Below are positions 7,588 through 16,192 of a stretch of DNA of 64,000 nt, in pieces (position 1 is the stretch's first letter; each line of letters starts with the position of its first letter). Under the pieces are notes generated by a model, which was given only the letters and a program-made list of their open reading frames with translations, searched no databases and had not been told where the DNA came from. Made by a program: the position numbers and the translations under genes. The DNA comes from Micromonospora andamanensis (lineage in GTDB: Bacteria; Actinomycetota; Actinomycetes; Mycobacteriales; Micromonosporaceae), in contig NZ_BOOZ01000002.1 in the NCBI RefSeq assembly GCF_016863495.1, forward strand, positions 1 to 64,000, read 5' to 3'.

Positions 7588-8856
7588 TCAGGCCCGGCCG
7601 AGCCACAGCGTCACTTCGGCCCCGCCACCTTCCCGCTCGCCCAGCTCCAGCCGGCCGCCGCTGGCCTGGGCCGCGCGGCGGGCGATGTCCAGCCCGAGCC
7701 CGGTCGACCCGGCCCGGCTCGCTCCCCGGCGCACCGAGTCGGCGGTGATGCCGGGGCCCTCGTCGGCCACCGTCAGCACCACCTGGTCGCCGAGGGTGCG
7801 GAGCCGGACGGCGAAGGGGGTGCCGTCCGGGGTGTGCGCGAAGACGTTGCCGAGCAGGGCGTCCACCGCCGCGGCCAGTTCGTCGGCCGCGACGCCGATC
7901 GGCACCGGGCCGGGCGCCAGGTCGAGGTCGACCGCGCGGCCGGTCTCCTCGGCCAGCACCGACCAGAAGGCGACCCGGTCCGCCACGGTGGCCACGGCGT
8001 CGGCGACCACCGCGCCGTCGGTGGGGGTACGCCAGCGGGCCTGCCGGATCAGACCGGTGACCGCCCGTTCCAGTCCGTCCACCGCGTCGATCACCCGGGC
8101 GGCGTCCTGCGGGTCGCGCAGTGACTCGGCCTCCAGACGCAGCGCGGTGAGCGGCGTACGCAGCCGGTGCGACAGGTCAGCCACCTGTTCACGTTCCTGC
8201 ACCAGCAACTCCTGGATCCGGCCGGCCAGGTGGTTGAGGGCGCTGCCCACCTCGCGCAGCTCCGCCGGCCCGGACGGGTTCACCCGTGCGTCAAGTTCGG
8301 CGTTGGCCAGTCGGTGCGACACCTCGGACAGCTCGCCGATCGGGCGGACCAGGGTGCGGGCCAGCCGGTCGGCGACGGCCAGGGCGATGAGCACCAGCAG
8401 TACCCCGAGCAGGGCCAGCACCAGCCAGGCGCGGCCCACCCCGGCGGCCATCTCCGCCCGCGGCACGAACGTGCGGATCACGGCGGTGCCGTCCGCGCGG
8501 CCTTGCACCGCGATTACCACCTCCCGGCCGTCGGCCGTCTCGGCGGTGAGGCTCTGCCCGCGTCCGGCCAGCTCCACCGCCGGGGTGCGGGTGGCGGACG
8601 ACCCGAGCACCGTGCCGTCCGGCAGGAACACGCTCACCGGCCGGGCCGATTCGGCGGCGAGCTGTTCGACCGTCAGCCGCACGGTTTCGGTGTCGGCGGT
8701 GCCGACCACGGGAGCGAGGCTCTGCGCGTCGGCGGTGGCCCGCACCGTCGCCCGGTCCTCGGCGGCGGTACGCAGCAGCAGCGCCAATGGCACCAGGAAG
8801 GCGATCACGATGAGGACGCTCACCGCGGCGACGAGCAGCGCCAGGCGTGCCCTCAC
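7588..8856 (-). CDS. Two-component sensor histidine kinase
   Basis: A 422-residue membrane kinase. TM1 (about 6-28) and TM2 (about 143-163) flank a roughly 115-residue extracytoplasmic sensor; a HAMP linker follows (about 164-215), then the H-box LSHRLRTPLTALRLEAESL with phospho-accepting His230. The ATPase domain has N-box LLGNVFAHTPDG, G1 DEGPGI and G2 GSTGLGLDIA. The GTG start at 8856 overlaps the response-regulator stop (GTGA), with GGAGGTGG just upstream, so the pair is translationally coupled. The PepSY gene follows after 121 bp. The ligand is unknown. Confidence 0.93.
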   Translation of the reverse strand: MRARLALLVAAVSVLIVIAFLVPLALLLRTAAEDRATVRATADAQSLAPVVGTADTETVRLTVEQLAAESARPVSVFLPDGTVLGSSATRTPAVELAGRGQSLTAETADGREVVIAVQGRADGTAVIRTFVPRAEMAAGVGRAWLVLALLGVLLVLIALAVADRLARTLVRPIGELSEVSHRLANAELDARVNPSGPAELREVGSALNHLAGRIQELLVQEREQVADLSHRLRTPLTALRLEAESLRDPQDAARVIDAVDGLERAVTGLIRQARWRTPTDGAVVADAVATVADRVAFWSVLAEETGRAVDLDLAPGPVPIGVAADELAAAVDALLGNVFAHTPDGTPFAVRLRTLGDQVVLTVADEGPGITADSVRRGASRAGSTGLGLDIARRAAQASGGRLELGEREGGGAEVTLWLGRA

Positions 8857-9548
8857 CCGCCCACCTCCGGGATGACCAGCCGCACCCCGACCCCGCGCAC
8901 GGTGTGCAGGTAGCGGGGATGCTGGGCGCTCTCGCCGAGTTTGCGGCGCAGCCAGGACAGGTGCACGTCGACGGTCTTGTCCGCCCCGCCGTACGGGATC
9001 TGCCACACCTCGGTCAGCAGCTCCCGCTTGGTGACCACCTCGCCGACCCGGGTGGCCAGGTGCCGCAGCAGGTCGAATTCACGTGGGGTCAGTTCGACAG
9101 ACTCGCCGTCGAGACTGACCTGCCGGGAGCGGGGGTCGATCCGCAGCCCGCCGACCACCACCGTCGGATCCTCCTCGGCCGGCCCGCCCGGTCCCCGGCG
9201 CAGCACCGCGCGTATCCGCGCGTCGAGCTGGGCGGCGGTGAACGGTTTGACCACGTAGTCGTCGGCCCCCGCGTCGAGCACCCGGACGATCTCCCGCTCG
9301 TCGTCGCGGGCGGTCGCCACGATGACCGGGACGGCGCTCACCGCGCGCAGCATCCGCAGCAGTTCGCGGCCGTCGAGGTCGGGCAGTCCGAGGTCGAGTA
9401 CGACGAGATCGGGGCGATCGTCGAGGGCGTCGCGTAGCCCGGTCATCGCGGTGGAGGCGGCGGCCACGGCGTGTCCCCGCTCGCGCAGCGCCCGCGCCAG
9501 CGGGGCGCGGATGGTCAGGTCGTCCTCGATCAGCAGCAGGCGGGCCAC
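8853..9548 (-). CDS. OmpR/PhoB-family response regulator
   Basis: A 231-residue regulator with an N-terminal receiver domain (acidic pair ED/D near residues 8-10, phospho-acceptor Asp52 in LVVLDLGLPDLDG, conserved Thr/Ala switch and KPF motif) and a C-terminal winged-helix DNA-binding domain (ELTPREFDLLRHLATRVGEVV through KTVDVHLSWLRRKLG and VRGVGVRL). It heads the unit transcribed leftward: regulator, kinase, PepSY protein. GTG 9548 is used because the receiver fold starts directly there (VARLLLIEDD). A candidate self-binding box lies about 41 bp upstream at 9589-9606. Confidence 0.93.
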   Translation of the reverse strand: MARLLLIEDDLTIRAPLARALRERGHAVAAASTAMTGLRDALDDRPDLVVLDLGLPDLDGRELLRMLRAVSAVPVIVATARDDEREIVRVLDAGADDYVVKPFTAAQLDARIRAVLRRGPGGPAEEDPTVVVGGLRIDPRSRQVSLDGESVELTPREFDLLRHLATRVGEVVTKRELLTEVWQIPYGGADKTVDVHLSWLRRKLGESAQHPRYLHTVRGVGVRLVIPEVGG

Positions 9549-9588
9549 AGCAGGAGGGTATCCCCGACGATCGTCGCCGACCGGCTTC

Positions 9589-9606
9589 GTTAACCGTCCC
9601 TTAGCG
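9589..9606 (+). promoter_or_regulatory. Candidate response-regulator box between the regulator and a divergent membrane-protein gene
   Basis: GTTAACCGTCCCTTAGCG shares TTAACCG-N3-CTTAG with the box upstream of the PepSY gene (7535-7552, opposite strand). Relative to the plus-strand gene at 9651 it has the same orientation and a comparable distance, so that gene may belong to the same regulon, along with autoregulation. Confidence 0.5.
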
Positions 9607-9650
9607 TTGCCCGAAGGTCGCGCCAACAGGTGATCGGGGATAGTCGGAGG

Positions 9651-10157
9651 ATGGGCCGTCGAACCTTCCTCGCCGTGGCCGGGTGGCTGGCCACCGCGGT
9701 CGTCGCCACGCTGATCGGGCTCGCCGCGATCAGGGTGGTGGGTGAGAGCCTCACCGGGACGCCCGGCGGGATCCGCAGCCAGGAGGAGATCTCTCGCGCG
9801 CTCGCCGAGCCGGTACCGGGCGGCACCGGGTCGCCCGGCGGCCCGCCGACCGGTACCCCGGCGCCCGGCACCGGCCCGAGTGCGTCCTCGTCGGGCCCGG
9901 CTGCGCCGGCCAGTCCGAGCGTGGAGCCGGGTAACCGGCGCAGCTTCTCCACGGCGGGGGGCAGCGCGGTGGCCGAGTGCGTATCGGGTGGGGTCTTCCT
10001 GAAGTCCTGGAGCGCCCGGCCGGGTTACCGGGTCGACGACGTCGATCGTGGCCCGGACGACGACGCGGACGTGACGTTCGTCGGCCCGAGTGGCGAGTAC
10101 GAGATTGCGGTGCGGTGCGTCGGCGGAGTGCCGGTCCTCGATCCCGACGACGACTGA
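9651..10157 (+). CDS. Single-pass membrane protein of unknown function
   Basis: A 168-residue protein: one N-terminal membrane segment (about 7-30), a long Gly/Pro/Ser/Thr linker (about 58-95), and a compact C-terminal domain with two cysteines (AECVSGG and AVRCVGG) that could form a disulfide outside the membrane, ending in an acidic DPDDD. No family recognised. GGAGG abuts ATG 9651, which is too close for an ideal ribosome binding site, so a GTG at 9630 may be the true start. It is divergent from the two-component operon and shares its candidate regulatory box. Confidence 0.68.
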   Translation: MGRRTFLAVAGWLATAVVATLIGLAAIRVVGESLTGTPGGIRSQEEISRALAEPVPGGTGSPGGPPTGTPAPGTGPSASSSGPAAPASPSVEPGNRRSFSTAGGSAVAECVSGGVFLKSWSARPGYRVDDVDRGPDDDADVTFVGPSGEYEIAVRCVGGVPVLDPDDD

Positions 10158-10277
10158 GCGTGGCAGTTGTGCCGAGCGTATAAGCAGGTCAGAGCCATGA
10201 TCGACAGTGCGGCTGTCCTTGATCGGACAGTCGTTCGCCTGGCTGTCGACAGGGAACGCGACATACGTTCGAAGCGC

Positions 10278-10308
10278 AAAGGGGGGCGATCGGCGCTGAT
10301 CCCCCTTT
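10278..10308 (+). terminator. Candidate hairpin terminator
   Basis: AAAGGGGG (10278-10285) pairs with CCCCCTTT (10301-10308) across a 15-nt loop. It lies 120 bp after the membrane-protein gene and 58 bp before the next start, so it probably separates the two transcripts. Confidence 0.45.
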
Positions 10309-10366
10309 AGTCACCGCAAACAACTAAACACGCCAGGGCCGCTCGGCCGGGCTGGGAAGGAGTGCG

Positions 10367-10774
10367 ATGTCCAGCGCGAGAGCCAGGAGCAGAGGTGCGC
10401 CCCAGCCGGTGCCGGGGGACGAGGCCACGGCCCACGCCGAGGCCGAACACACCACCTGCGCCGGCGCCGGCATGCCCTTGACCGCGAGAGTCCTGTTCGC
10501 CGTGGTCAGTGCCGACGGCCTCCTGGTCCGAGGGCTGGGCGCGGCAGCGGCCAGCCGGTTGCGGACCGGGATGTACCAGGTGGTCTTCGACCAGGACGTG
10601 ACAGGTGCCAGCCTGGTCGGCACCGTCGGCCTCGCGGGTAGCGCCGGGCTGGCCCCTGCCGGCCAGATAGCGGTGGCCGGTCGTACCGGCATTCCGAACG
10701 CCGTCTTCGTGACCACCTTCGACGGTGCCGGGTCGGCCGCCGACCGCCCCTTTCACCTCGCTGTGCTCTCCTGA
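10367..10774 (+). CDS. Small hypothetical protein with beta-rich C-terminal domain
   Basis: A 135-residue protein I cannot name. After an Arg/Ala-rich N terminus, residues about 40-135 show regularly spaced strands: LFAVVSADGLL, GMYQVVFDQDVTGASLVGTVG, AGQIAVAGR, AVFVTTFDGAGSAADRPFHLAVLS. The 'G-x-Y-x-V-x-F-x-x-DVT' start and 'FHLAV' end form a pattern I associate with unassigned actinobacterial beta-domain proteins. AAGGAG 5 nt before the ATG is a good ribosome binding site. No signal peptide is visible. Confidence 0.65.
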   Translation: MSSARARSRGAPQPVPGDEATAHAEAEHTTCAGAGMPLTARVLFAVVSADGLLVRGLGAAAASRLRTGMYQVVFDQDVTGASLVGTVGLAGSAGLAPAGQIAVAGRTGIPNAVFVTTFDGAGSAADRPFHLAVLS

Positions 10775-11029
10775 GCCTCCCGCCCGGCGCGTCCGGCGCA
10801 CACGAGCGCGCGGCGCCGTTGACCCGAGGGTCGAAACCGCGCCGCGCTCGGCCGTCTCCCACCGCCGCAGCCGTACGGCGGTACGTCAGCGGGGACCTGG
10901 CATGACCTGTCGTACCGGTCGCTGGTGTCGATCCCCGATCGGCACCGGTCCAAACCCTCCGGCGGTGGTCTGTTCCACCATTTGCGAACCCCGGCGTGGC
11001 CCGGCCCGCCACGGGGTATGTGTCGGAGC

Positions 11030-11422
11030 ATGGAGCACTTCACTATCGCGACAGTCGCCGAGAAGAGCCCGGACTTCCGGCGGGTGCTGTGGACCGGGAA
11101 CCACACCCAACTGGTGATCATGACGATCCCACCCGGCGGTGAGATCGGCGAGGAGGTCCATGAGGACATCGACCAGATCCTGACCTTCGTCAGCGGCACC
11201 GGTGAGGCACAGGTGGCCGGTGAGAAGCGTGAGGTGGTGCAGGGCGACCTGGTGGTCGTGCCGGCCGGGACCCGGCACAACTTCGTCAACACCGGGCCGA
11301 ATCCGCTCGTGCTCTACACCGTCTACGGGCCGCCGGAGCACGCCGACCAGGCCGTCCACCGCACCAAGGAGGAGGCCGACGCCGCCGAGGCCGCGGGCGA
11401 GGACGAGCCGCCGACCTCCTGA
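11030..11422 (+). CDS. Cupin-domain protein
   Basis: A 130-residue single-domain cupin. The first cupin motif is G-x5-HxH-like (GGEIGEEVHEDIDQILTFVSGTGE, about residues 35-58) and the second is GDLVVVPAGTRHNFVNTG (about 72-89). In the first motif only one His is conserved and acidic residues replace others, so metal binding may be altered. The C terminus is a Glu/Ala-rich tail. Such stand-alone cupins include isomerases, dioxygenases and storage proteins; the role here is unknown. ATG 11030 is used; an ATG at 11018 is also in frame. Confidence 0.85.
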   Translation: MEHFTIATVAEKSPDFRRVLWTGNHTQLVIMTIPPGGEIGEEVHEDIDQILTFVSGTGEAQVAGEKREVVQGDLVVVPAGTRHNFVNTGPNPLVLYTVYGPPEHADQAVHRTKEEADAAEAAGEDEPPTS

Positions 11423-11506
11423 CCCGTCCGCCGGCCCGGCCCGACCGGGCCGGCGGACACCCGTGCCGGGCGTGATGAGCCCCGGAATCCCGGGTACGCC
11501 GACCGC

Positions 11507-13303
11507 ATGCAGCAGCCGGCGATCTCCGAGTACGGATACCTCTCCGACTGCCGCTCGGGTGCGCTGGTCAGCCGGGCCGGCTCGATCGACTGGTGGTGCC
11601 CGAACCGGTTCGACTCGCCCTCGGTCTTCGGTCGGCTGCTCGACCCGGACGGCGGCCACTGGCTCCTGGCACCGGTGGCCGTGGGGCAGCCCGGACACCA
11701 GGTGCAGCGTGCGTACCAGCCGGACACGCTGATCCTGCGTACCGTGCACCACACCCCGGAGGGCAGCGTCGCGGTCACCGACGCCCTCGCCGCCGAGGTG
11801 GGCGCTCGCGCCCACGACTTCGGCATGCGCTCACCGGCCGTCCTGCTGCGCGTCGTCGAGGGACTGTCCGGCCGGGTGCCGATGGTCCTGGACTACCGCC
11901 CGCGACCGGAGTACGGCCTGCTCACCCCGTACCTTCGGGAGCTGCCCGACGGCGCGGTGACGGCCGCGGCCGGCCCGGTGGAGCTGGCACTGCGCTGCGA
12001 CGGGTTGCGCCTGCGCGCCGAGCACGACCGGGTGCGGCACACCTTCACCGTCGAGCAGGGGCAGGTGCTCGGCTTCGACCTGGCCTACGCACCGGCCTAC
12101 GGCGATCCACCGGCCCGGTTGGATCCGGTGCGGACGCTTGCGGACACGACGCTGGCCTGGCAGGCGTTCCGCGAGAGCCACGGGTACGACGGCCACTATC
12201 CCGAGATGGTGCGGCACAGCGCCACTGTCCTCACCGGTCTCACGTACGCCCGCAGCGGCGCGGTCGCCGCGGCAGCTACCACCTCGCTGCCGGAACGGAT
12301 CGGCGGCGACCGCAACTACGACTACCGGTTCTGCTGGCTGCGGGACTTCGCCATGACCCTGCGGGCGCTGTGGGTGGCGGCCTGCCCGACCGAGGCGTCC
12401 CGGCTGTTCGACTGGGCGGCCCGCTCGATCGGCCGGGTCGGCCCCGATCCGGTGCCCGTGCTGTTCGGGCTGGAAGGGGAACGGGACGTCTCCGAGCACG
12501 TCTGTCCCCACCTCGTCGGATACGCCGGAACCGGACCGGTACGCGTCGGGAACGACGCCTGGCTCCAGCGGCAGCTCGACGTGCCGGGTGAGGTCATCTC
12601 GGCGGTCTGGCGGTTGCGCCACTATCTCGGTGACCAGCTCCCGGCCGAGCTGCGCGCCATGGTGATCGGTCTCGCCGAGCAGGTGGCGGTCACCTGGCGG
12701 CTGCCTGACCGGGGGATCTGGGAGCCGCGCGACCGTGAGCGGCACTACCTGTCGTCAAAGGTGCTCTGCTGGGTGGCGATGGACCGGGCGGTGCGGCTGG
12801 CCCCGCAGTTGGGCGGGCAGGCGGACGTCCGCCGTTGGGCCGGCATCCGGGACGAGATCAGGGCCATGGTGCTCCGGGACGGTTTCGACGAGCGTCTGGG
12901 CGCCTTCACCACTGCCTTCGGCTCGTCGACGTTGGACGCCTCAGCCCTGTACCTGCCGGTGGTGGGCTTTCTACCGGCCACCGACCCGCGGATGTGGGCG
13001 ACTATCGAGGCGGTCGAGCGGGACCTGGGCGGTGCCGACGGGCTGATCCGCCGCTGGGACGGCGACCCGGCCGGCTTCGTGCTCTGCTCGTTCTGGCTTG
13101 TGGAGTGCCTGGTGCTGGCGGGCGAGCGGGAGCGGGCCGCCCGGCTCTTCGAGCGGGTCAGCGGGCACGCCAACGACGTCGGGCTGTTCAGCGAGCAGAT
13201 CGACCTGACCACCGGGGCGCACCTGGGCAACATGCCCCAGGCGTTGTCCCACATCGGCCAGGTCAACGCCGCGTGGCGGCTGACCGAGCCCACAGCCGAG
13301 TGA
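11507..13303 (+). CDS. Glycoside hydrolase family 15 protein (glucoamylase/trehalase-like)
   Basis: A 598-residue GH15 enzyme with an N-terminal trehalase-type beta-sandwich domain (ISEYGYLSDCRSGALVSRAGSIDWWCPNRFDSPSVF) and a C-terminal (alpha/alpha)6 barrel. The catalytic acid is Glu406 in GIWEPRD, followed by the family SSKVLCWVAMDRA segment; the base is probably Glu563 in FSEQIDLTTGAHLGN. Mycobacterial relatives with this arrangement are trehalases needing phosphate and magnesium, others are glucoamylases, so the substrate is an alpha-linked glucan or trehalose. No signal peptide, hence cytoplasmic. It stands alone. Confidence 0.92.
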   Translation: MQQPAISEYGYLSDCRSGALVSRAGSIDWWCPNRFDSPSVFGRLLDPDGGHWLLAPVAVGQPGHQVQRAYQPDTLILRTVHHTPEGSVAVTDALAAEVGARAHDFGMRSPAVLLRVVEGLSGRVPMVLDYRPRPEYGLLTPYLRELPDGAVTAAAGPVELALRCDGLRLRAEHDRVRHTFTVEQGQVLGFDLAYAPAYGDPPARLDPVRTLADTTLAWQAFRESHGYDGHYPEMVRHSATVLTGLTYARSGAVAAAATTSLPERIGGDRNYDYRFCWLRDFAMTLRALWVAACPTEASRLFDWAARSIGRVGPDPVPVLFGLEGERDVSEHVCPHLVGYAGTGPVRVGNDAWLQRQLDVPGEVISAVWRLRHYLGDQLPAELRAMVIGLAEQVAVTWRLPDRGIWEPRDRERHYLSSKVLCWVAMDRAVRLAPQLGGQADVRRWAGIRDEIRAMVLRDGFDERLGAFTTAFGSSTLDASALYLPVVGFLPATDPRMWATIEAVERDLGGADGLIRRWDGDPAGFVLCSFWLVECLVLAGERERAARLFERVSGHANDVGLFSEQIDLTTGAHLGNMPQALSHIGQVNAAWRLTEPTAE

Positions 13304-13340
13304 ACTGCGACTTCCGCATCGACGGCGACTTCCGCGCTCG

Positions 13341-14534
13341 TCAGCGGGGCAGCACCGGGACGCCTGAGACGTCGATCGTCTCCGGATACTTCACGCCCGC
13401 GCCGGTGTTGAGCACGACCACCCGTTCGCCCGCACGGATCCAGCCACCGGCCCGCAACCGGCGGGCGGCCGTCAGGCAGGCGGCACCCTCGGGACAGAGC
13501 AGCAGGCCCTCCCGGGCGGCGAAGTCCCGCAGGTCGGTAAGGATCTCGGCGTCGTCCACCGCGACAGCGGTGCCGGCGGTGGCCCGCAGCGCGTCGAGGA
13601 TCAACTCGTCACCCAACGGCGCCGGAACGGTGATGCCGAACGCCACGGTGTGCGCGTTCTCCCACGGTCGCGCCCGGTCGTCCCCGGCGGCGAACGCCCG
13701 GACGATCGGCGCGCAGCCGGTGGACTGCACCGCCACCAGTCGGGGCAGCTTGTCCTCGACCCAGCCCAGCTCCCGTAGCTCGCCGAGAGCCTTGTGGATG
13801 CCGATCAGCCCCACCCCACCGCCGGTCGGGTAGATGATCACATCGGGCACCTGCCAACCCAACTGCTCGACGATCTCGTACCCCATCGTCTTCTTGCCTT
13901 CGAGGCGGTACGGCTCGCGCAGCGTACCGGCGTCGAAGACGGTGCCGTCGGAGGCCGCGACCAGCGCGGCCACCTGGCGCCCGGCGTCGCCGATCAGCCC
14001 GTCGACCAGGCGCAGGTCGGCACCGGCGGCCACGCACTCCCGACGGCAGATGGTCGGTGCCGACAGCGGCATCACGATCGTGGCGCCCAGCCCCGCCCGG
14101 GTGGCGTAGGTGGCCCACGCCGCGCCCGCGTTGCCGTTTGTCGGCATGGCGATCCGGCGTACGCCCAGTTCCCGGGCACGGCTCACGCCCACGGCCGCCC
14201 CCCGCGCCTTGAACGAGCCGGTCGGGGTCAACCCCTCGTCCTTGACCAGCAGCTCGTCGATGCCGATGTCCGCACCGTACGCCGGCGCCCGCAGCATCGG
14301 CGTCCATCCTTCGCCGAGCGTGGTGACACACCTCGGATCGGCCACCGGGAGCAGCTCCCGGTAGCGCCACAGGTCGGCGGGACGCAACCCGAACCGCTCC
14401 GGCTCGATCACCCGCGCCGCAGCCGCCAGGTCGTAGCGGGCCAGTAGCGGTGAGCCACACCCGCAGAGGTTCTGCGGCACGCCGGCGTCGTGTTCCCGGC
14501 CGCAGCGCGGGCACTCGAGGTGGGTCAGATACAC
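13341..14534 (-). CDS. thrC: Threonine synthase (PLP-dependent)
   Basis: A 397-residue fold-type II PLP enzyme. It starts with a zinc-ribbon-like CPRC...CGC (residues 8-27) as in archaeal/plant-type threonine synthases. The PLP lysine is K109 in PTGSFKARG; TNGNAGAAWA and TGGGVGLIGI bind the substrate and cofactor phosphate. It should convert O-phospho-L-homoserine to threonine. The gene is not beside hom or thrB, so it may be a second copy or a relative (diaminobutyrate/serine-using); cysteate-synthase-like enzymes have similar sequences. It is convergent with the GH15 gene. Confidence 0.8.
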   Translation of the reverse strand: MYLTHLECPRCGREHDAGVPQNLCGCGSPLLARYDLAAAARVIEPERFGLRPADLWRYRELLPVADPRCVTTLGEGWTPMLRAPAYGADIGIDELLVKDEGLTPTGSFKARGAAVGVSRARELGVRRIAMPTNGNAGAAWATYATRAGLGATIVMPLSAPTICRRECVAAGADLRLVDGLIGDAGRQVAALVAASDGTVFDAGTLREPYRLEGKKTMGYEIVEQLGWQVPDVIIYPTGGGVGLIGIHKALGELRELGWVEDKLPRLVAVQSTGCAPIVRAFAAGDDRARPWENAHTVAFGITVPAPLGDELILDALRATAGTAVAVDDAEILTDLRDFAAREGLLLCPEGAACLTAARRLRAGGWIRAGERVVVLNTGAGVKYPETIDVSGVPVLPR

Positions 14535-14555
14535 GCCGCTCCTCGCCGTCTCAGC

Positions 14556-15050
14556 TCACGTCCACGCTGCGCCACGCGGCCCGGACAGTGCCAGCGAGTC
14601 GAGCAACTCGCGGCGCTGCGGGTACGGCACCTCCAGACTGCTCACCCCCTCCAACCAGAGCAGCTCGACCACCACCTCGCGGTCCTGCCACTTCTCGCAG
14701 CGGTAGGCGCCCCGGTCGTGGATGATCATCCGGCCGCCGCCGTACTCGCCGGCCGGGATGTCACCGGCGAAGTCGAGATCCTCCATCGGATGGTCCTCGG
14801 TGTGCACGGCGAGGTGGTTGCGTCCCGGATCGCGCGGCAACCCACGCGGCACCGCCCAGGAGACGAGCACCCCGTCGCGCTCCAGCCGTAGGTCCCAGTG
14901 CAGACTGCGGGCGTGGTGCTGCTGGATGACGAACCGGGCGCGGTCGCCGGCCCGGGACCGTCGGGGCCGCTCGGCCGGCACCGGTTCGGGGGTACGCGCG
15001 GCGTCCCGCTTGCGCTGGTACTCCTCCAGCCGGTCAGCCACATCCCGCAT
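14556..15050 (-). CDS. LigD 3'-phosphoesterase-domain protein with truncated ligase-like tail
   Basis: A 164-residue protein. Residues about 38-121 form a LigD-type 3'-phosphoesterase (PE) domain: H45, H51, D53 and R55 in the QQHHARSLHWDLRLE motif, H87 in EDHP, and GEYGGGRMIIHDRGAYRCEKW. PE domains trim 3'-phosphates and ribonucleotides at DNA breaks during end joining. From about residue 125 the sequence changes to LLWLEGVSSLEVPYPQRRELLDSLALSGP, which resembles the end of the adenylation domain of ATP-dependent DNA ligases, then stops. The catalytic lysine region is absent. It may be a remnant of a larger PE-ligase enzyme after an internal deletion. Ku is not in the window. Confidence 0.8.
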   Translation of the reverse strand: MRDVADRLEEYQRKRDAARTPEPVPAERPRRSRAGDRARFVIQQHHARSLHWDLRLERDGVLVSWAVPRGLPRDPGRNHLAVHTEDHPMEDLDFAGDIPAGEYGGGRMIIHDRGAYRCEKWQDREVVVELLWLEGVSSLEVPYPQRRELLDSLALSGPRGAAWT

Positions 15051-15140
15051 TCTCCGGCAAATCGCGCCGACGCGCCCGGCGGCGGGTGGACGCGCCTGAT
15101 CCCGGGCATGCCGAGCGTCAACGGGGGTAGAACGGTCGGT

Positions 15141-15929
15141 ATGAACCACAGTGACCACCCCACCGCAGTTCTCCCCGGTGACGTCCGGATCCCCCTGCTC
15201 GGCTTCGGCACCTGGCAGGCGACCGGCGAAGAGGGCTACAAGGCCGTGCTCGACGCGCTCGACGCCGGCTACCGACACATCGACACCGCCACCATGTACG
15301 GCAACGAGGAGGAGGTCGGCCGGGCGATCCGCGAGAGCGGGCTGCGCCGGGAGGACGTCTTCATCACCACCAAGCTGCCACCCGAGCGGGTCGGCCGGGA
15401 ACGGGAGACGATCGAGGAGAGCCTGCGCGCCCTCGGCGTCGAGTACGTCGATCTGTGGCTGGTCCACTGGCCACCGAACGACCCGGGTGACCTGATCCCG
15501 GTCTGGCGGGAGATGCTCGCCGCCCGCGACGCGAACCTGGCCCGGGCGGTCGGGGTCAGCAACTTCAGCACCGCCCAGATCGACGAGCTGATCCAGGCGA
15601 CCGAGGAGAACCCGGCGGTCAACCAGATCAAGTGGGGCCCCCGGCTCTACGACCGGCAGCGGCACGCCGAGCACCGGGACCGTGGGGTGGTGCTTGAGGG
15701 CTACAGCCCGTTCAAGACCACCGACCTGTCCGACCCGGTGCTGACCCGGATCGCCGGCGCGCACAATGTCTCGCCCGCCCAGGTGGTGCTGCGCTGGCAC
15801 CTCGACCACGAGATCGTGGCGATCCCGAAGTCGGTGACGCCGGAGCGGATCCGCGCGAACGCGGACGTCTTCGGCTTCTCGCTGACCGCCGAGGAGATGC
15901 GCGACATCGACGCCCTCGGTAACCCCTGA
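15141..15929 (+). CDS. Aldo/keto reductase
   Basis: A 262-residue AKR-family NADPH-dependent oxidoreductase with the (alpha/beta)8-barrel signature GYRHIDTATMYGNEEEVG. The catalytic tetrad is D48, Y53, K78 and H109 (LVHWPP), and the cofactor segment IPKSVTPERIRAN is near residues 228-240. Closest in style to the AKR5 group (2,5-diketo-gluconate reductase-like). Broad carbonyl reduction is likely. A strong hairpin terminator follows the stop. Confidence 0.92.
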   Translation: MNHSDHPTAVLPGDVRIPLLGFGTWQATGEEGYKAVLDALDAGYRHIDTATMYGNEEEVGRAIRESGLRREDVFITTKLPPERVGRERETIEESLRALGVEYVDLWLVHWPPNDPGDLIPVWREMLAARDANLARAVGVSNFSTAQIDELIQATEENPAVNQIKWGPRLYDRQRHAEHRDRGVVLEGYSPFKTTDLSDPVLTRIAGAHNVSPAQVVLRWHLDHEIVAIPKSVTPERIRANADVFGFSLTAEEMRDIDALGNP

Positions 15930-15970
15930 TCGGGACCGGACGACGCCCGCCGCGGACGCCGTTGCGACAT

Positions 15971-16016
15971 GCGGCAACTCGGGCTCTCCCGCAGCGCGGA
16001 GAGCCCGAGTTGCCGC
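15971..16016 (+). terminator. Strong hairpin terminator after the aldo/keto reductase gene
   Basis: A perfect 19-bp inverted repeat (arms 15971-15989 and 15998-16016, 8-nt loop) lies 41 bp after the reductase stop. There is no T-tract, as usual in high-GC actinomycetes. It could act in both directions. Confidence 0.75.
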
Positions 16017-16192
16017 AACCCGCGAGCGGTACCGGTCACCCGCTCGTCGTCAGGTGCCGGCGGGCGGCGTGGGGTCTGTGTGCGACAAGCGGTGAAGTGC
16101 GTAGCGGCGGCCCTTGTCCTCGACGAAAACCGGTTCGTCGCCGGTCGGCCCGGGTGGGCCCACCTTTCAGTGACGTCAGACGGCCTGATCAG

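Noticed and set aside
10775..11029. Possible gene between the beta-domain protein and the cupin
   Set aside because: Frames on both strands are Arg/Pro-rich without family features or ribosome binding sites; I see nothing but intergenic DNA.
11831..12745. Long open frame opposite the GH15 gene
   Set aside because: It is antisense to a strongly supported enzyme and has no motifs.
16092..16151. Short stretch reading VKCVAAALVLDENRFVAGRP, similar to the start of a NUDIX hydrolase
   Set aside because: Only about 20 residues, no NUDIX box, and it lies between two strong hairpins in an intergenic region. It may be a gene remnant but cannot be supported.
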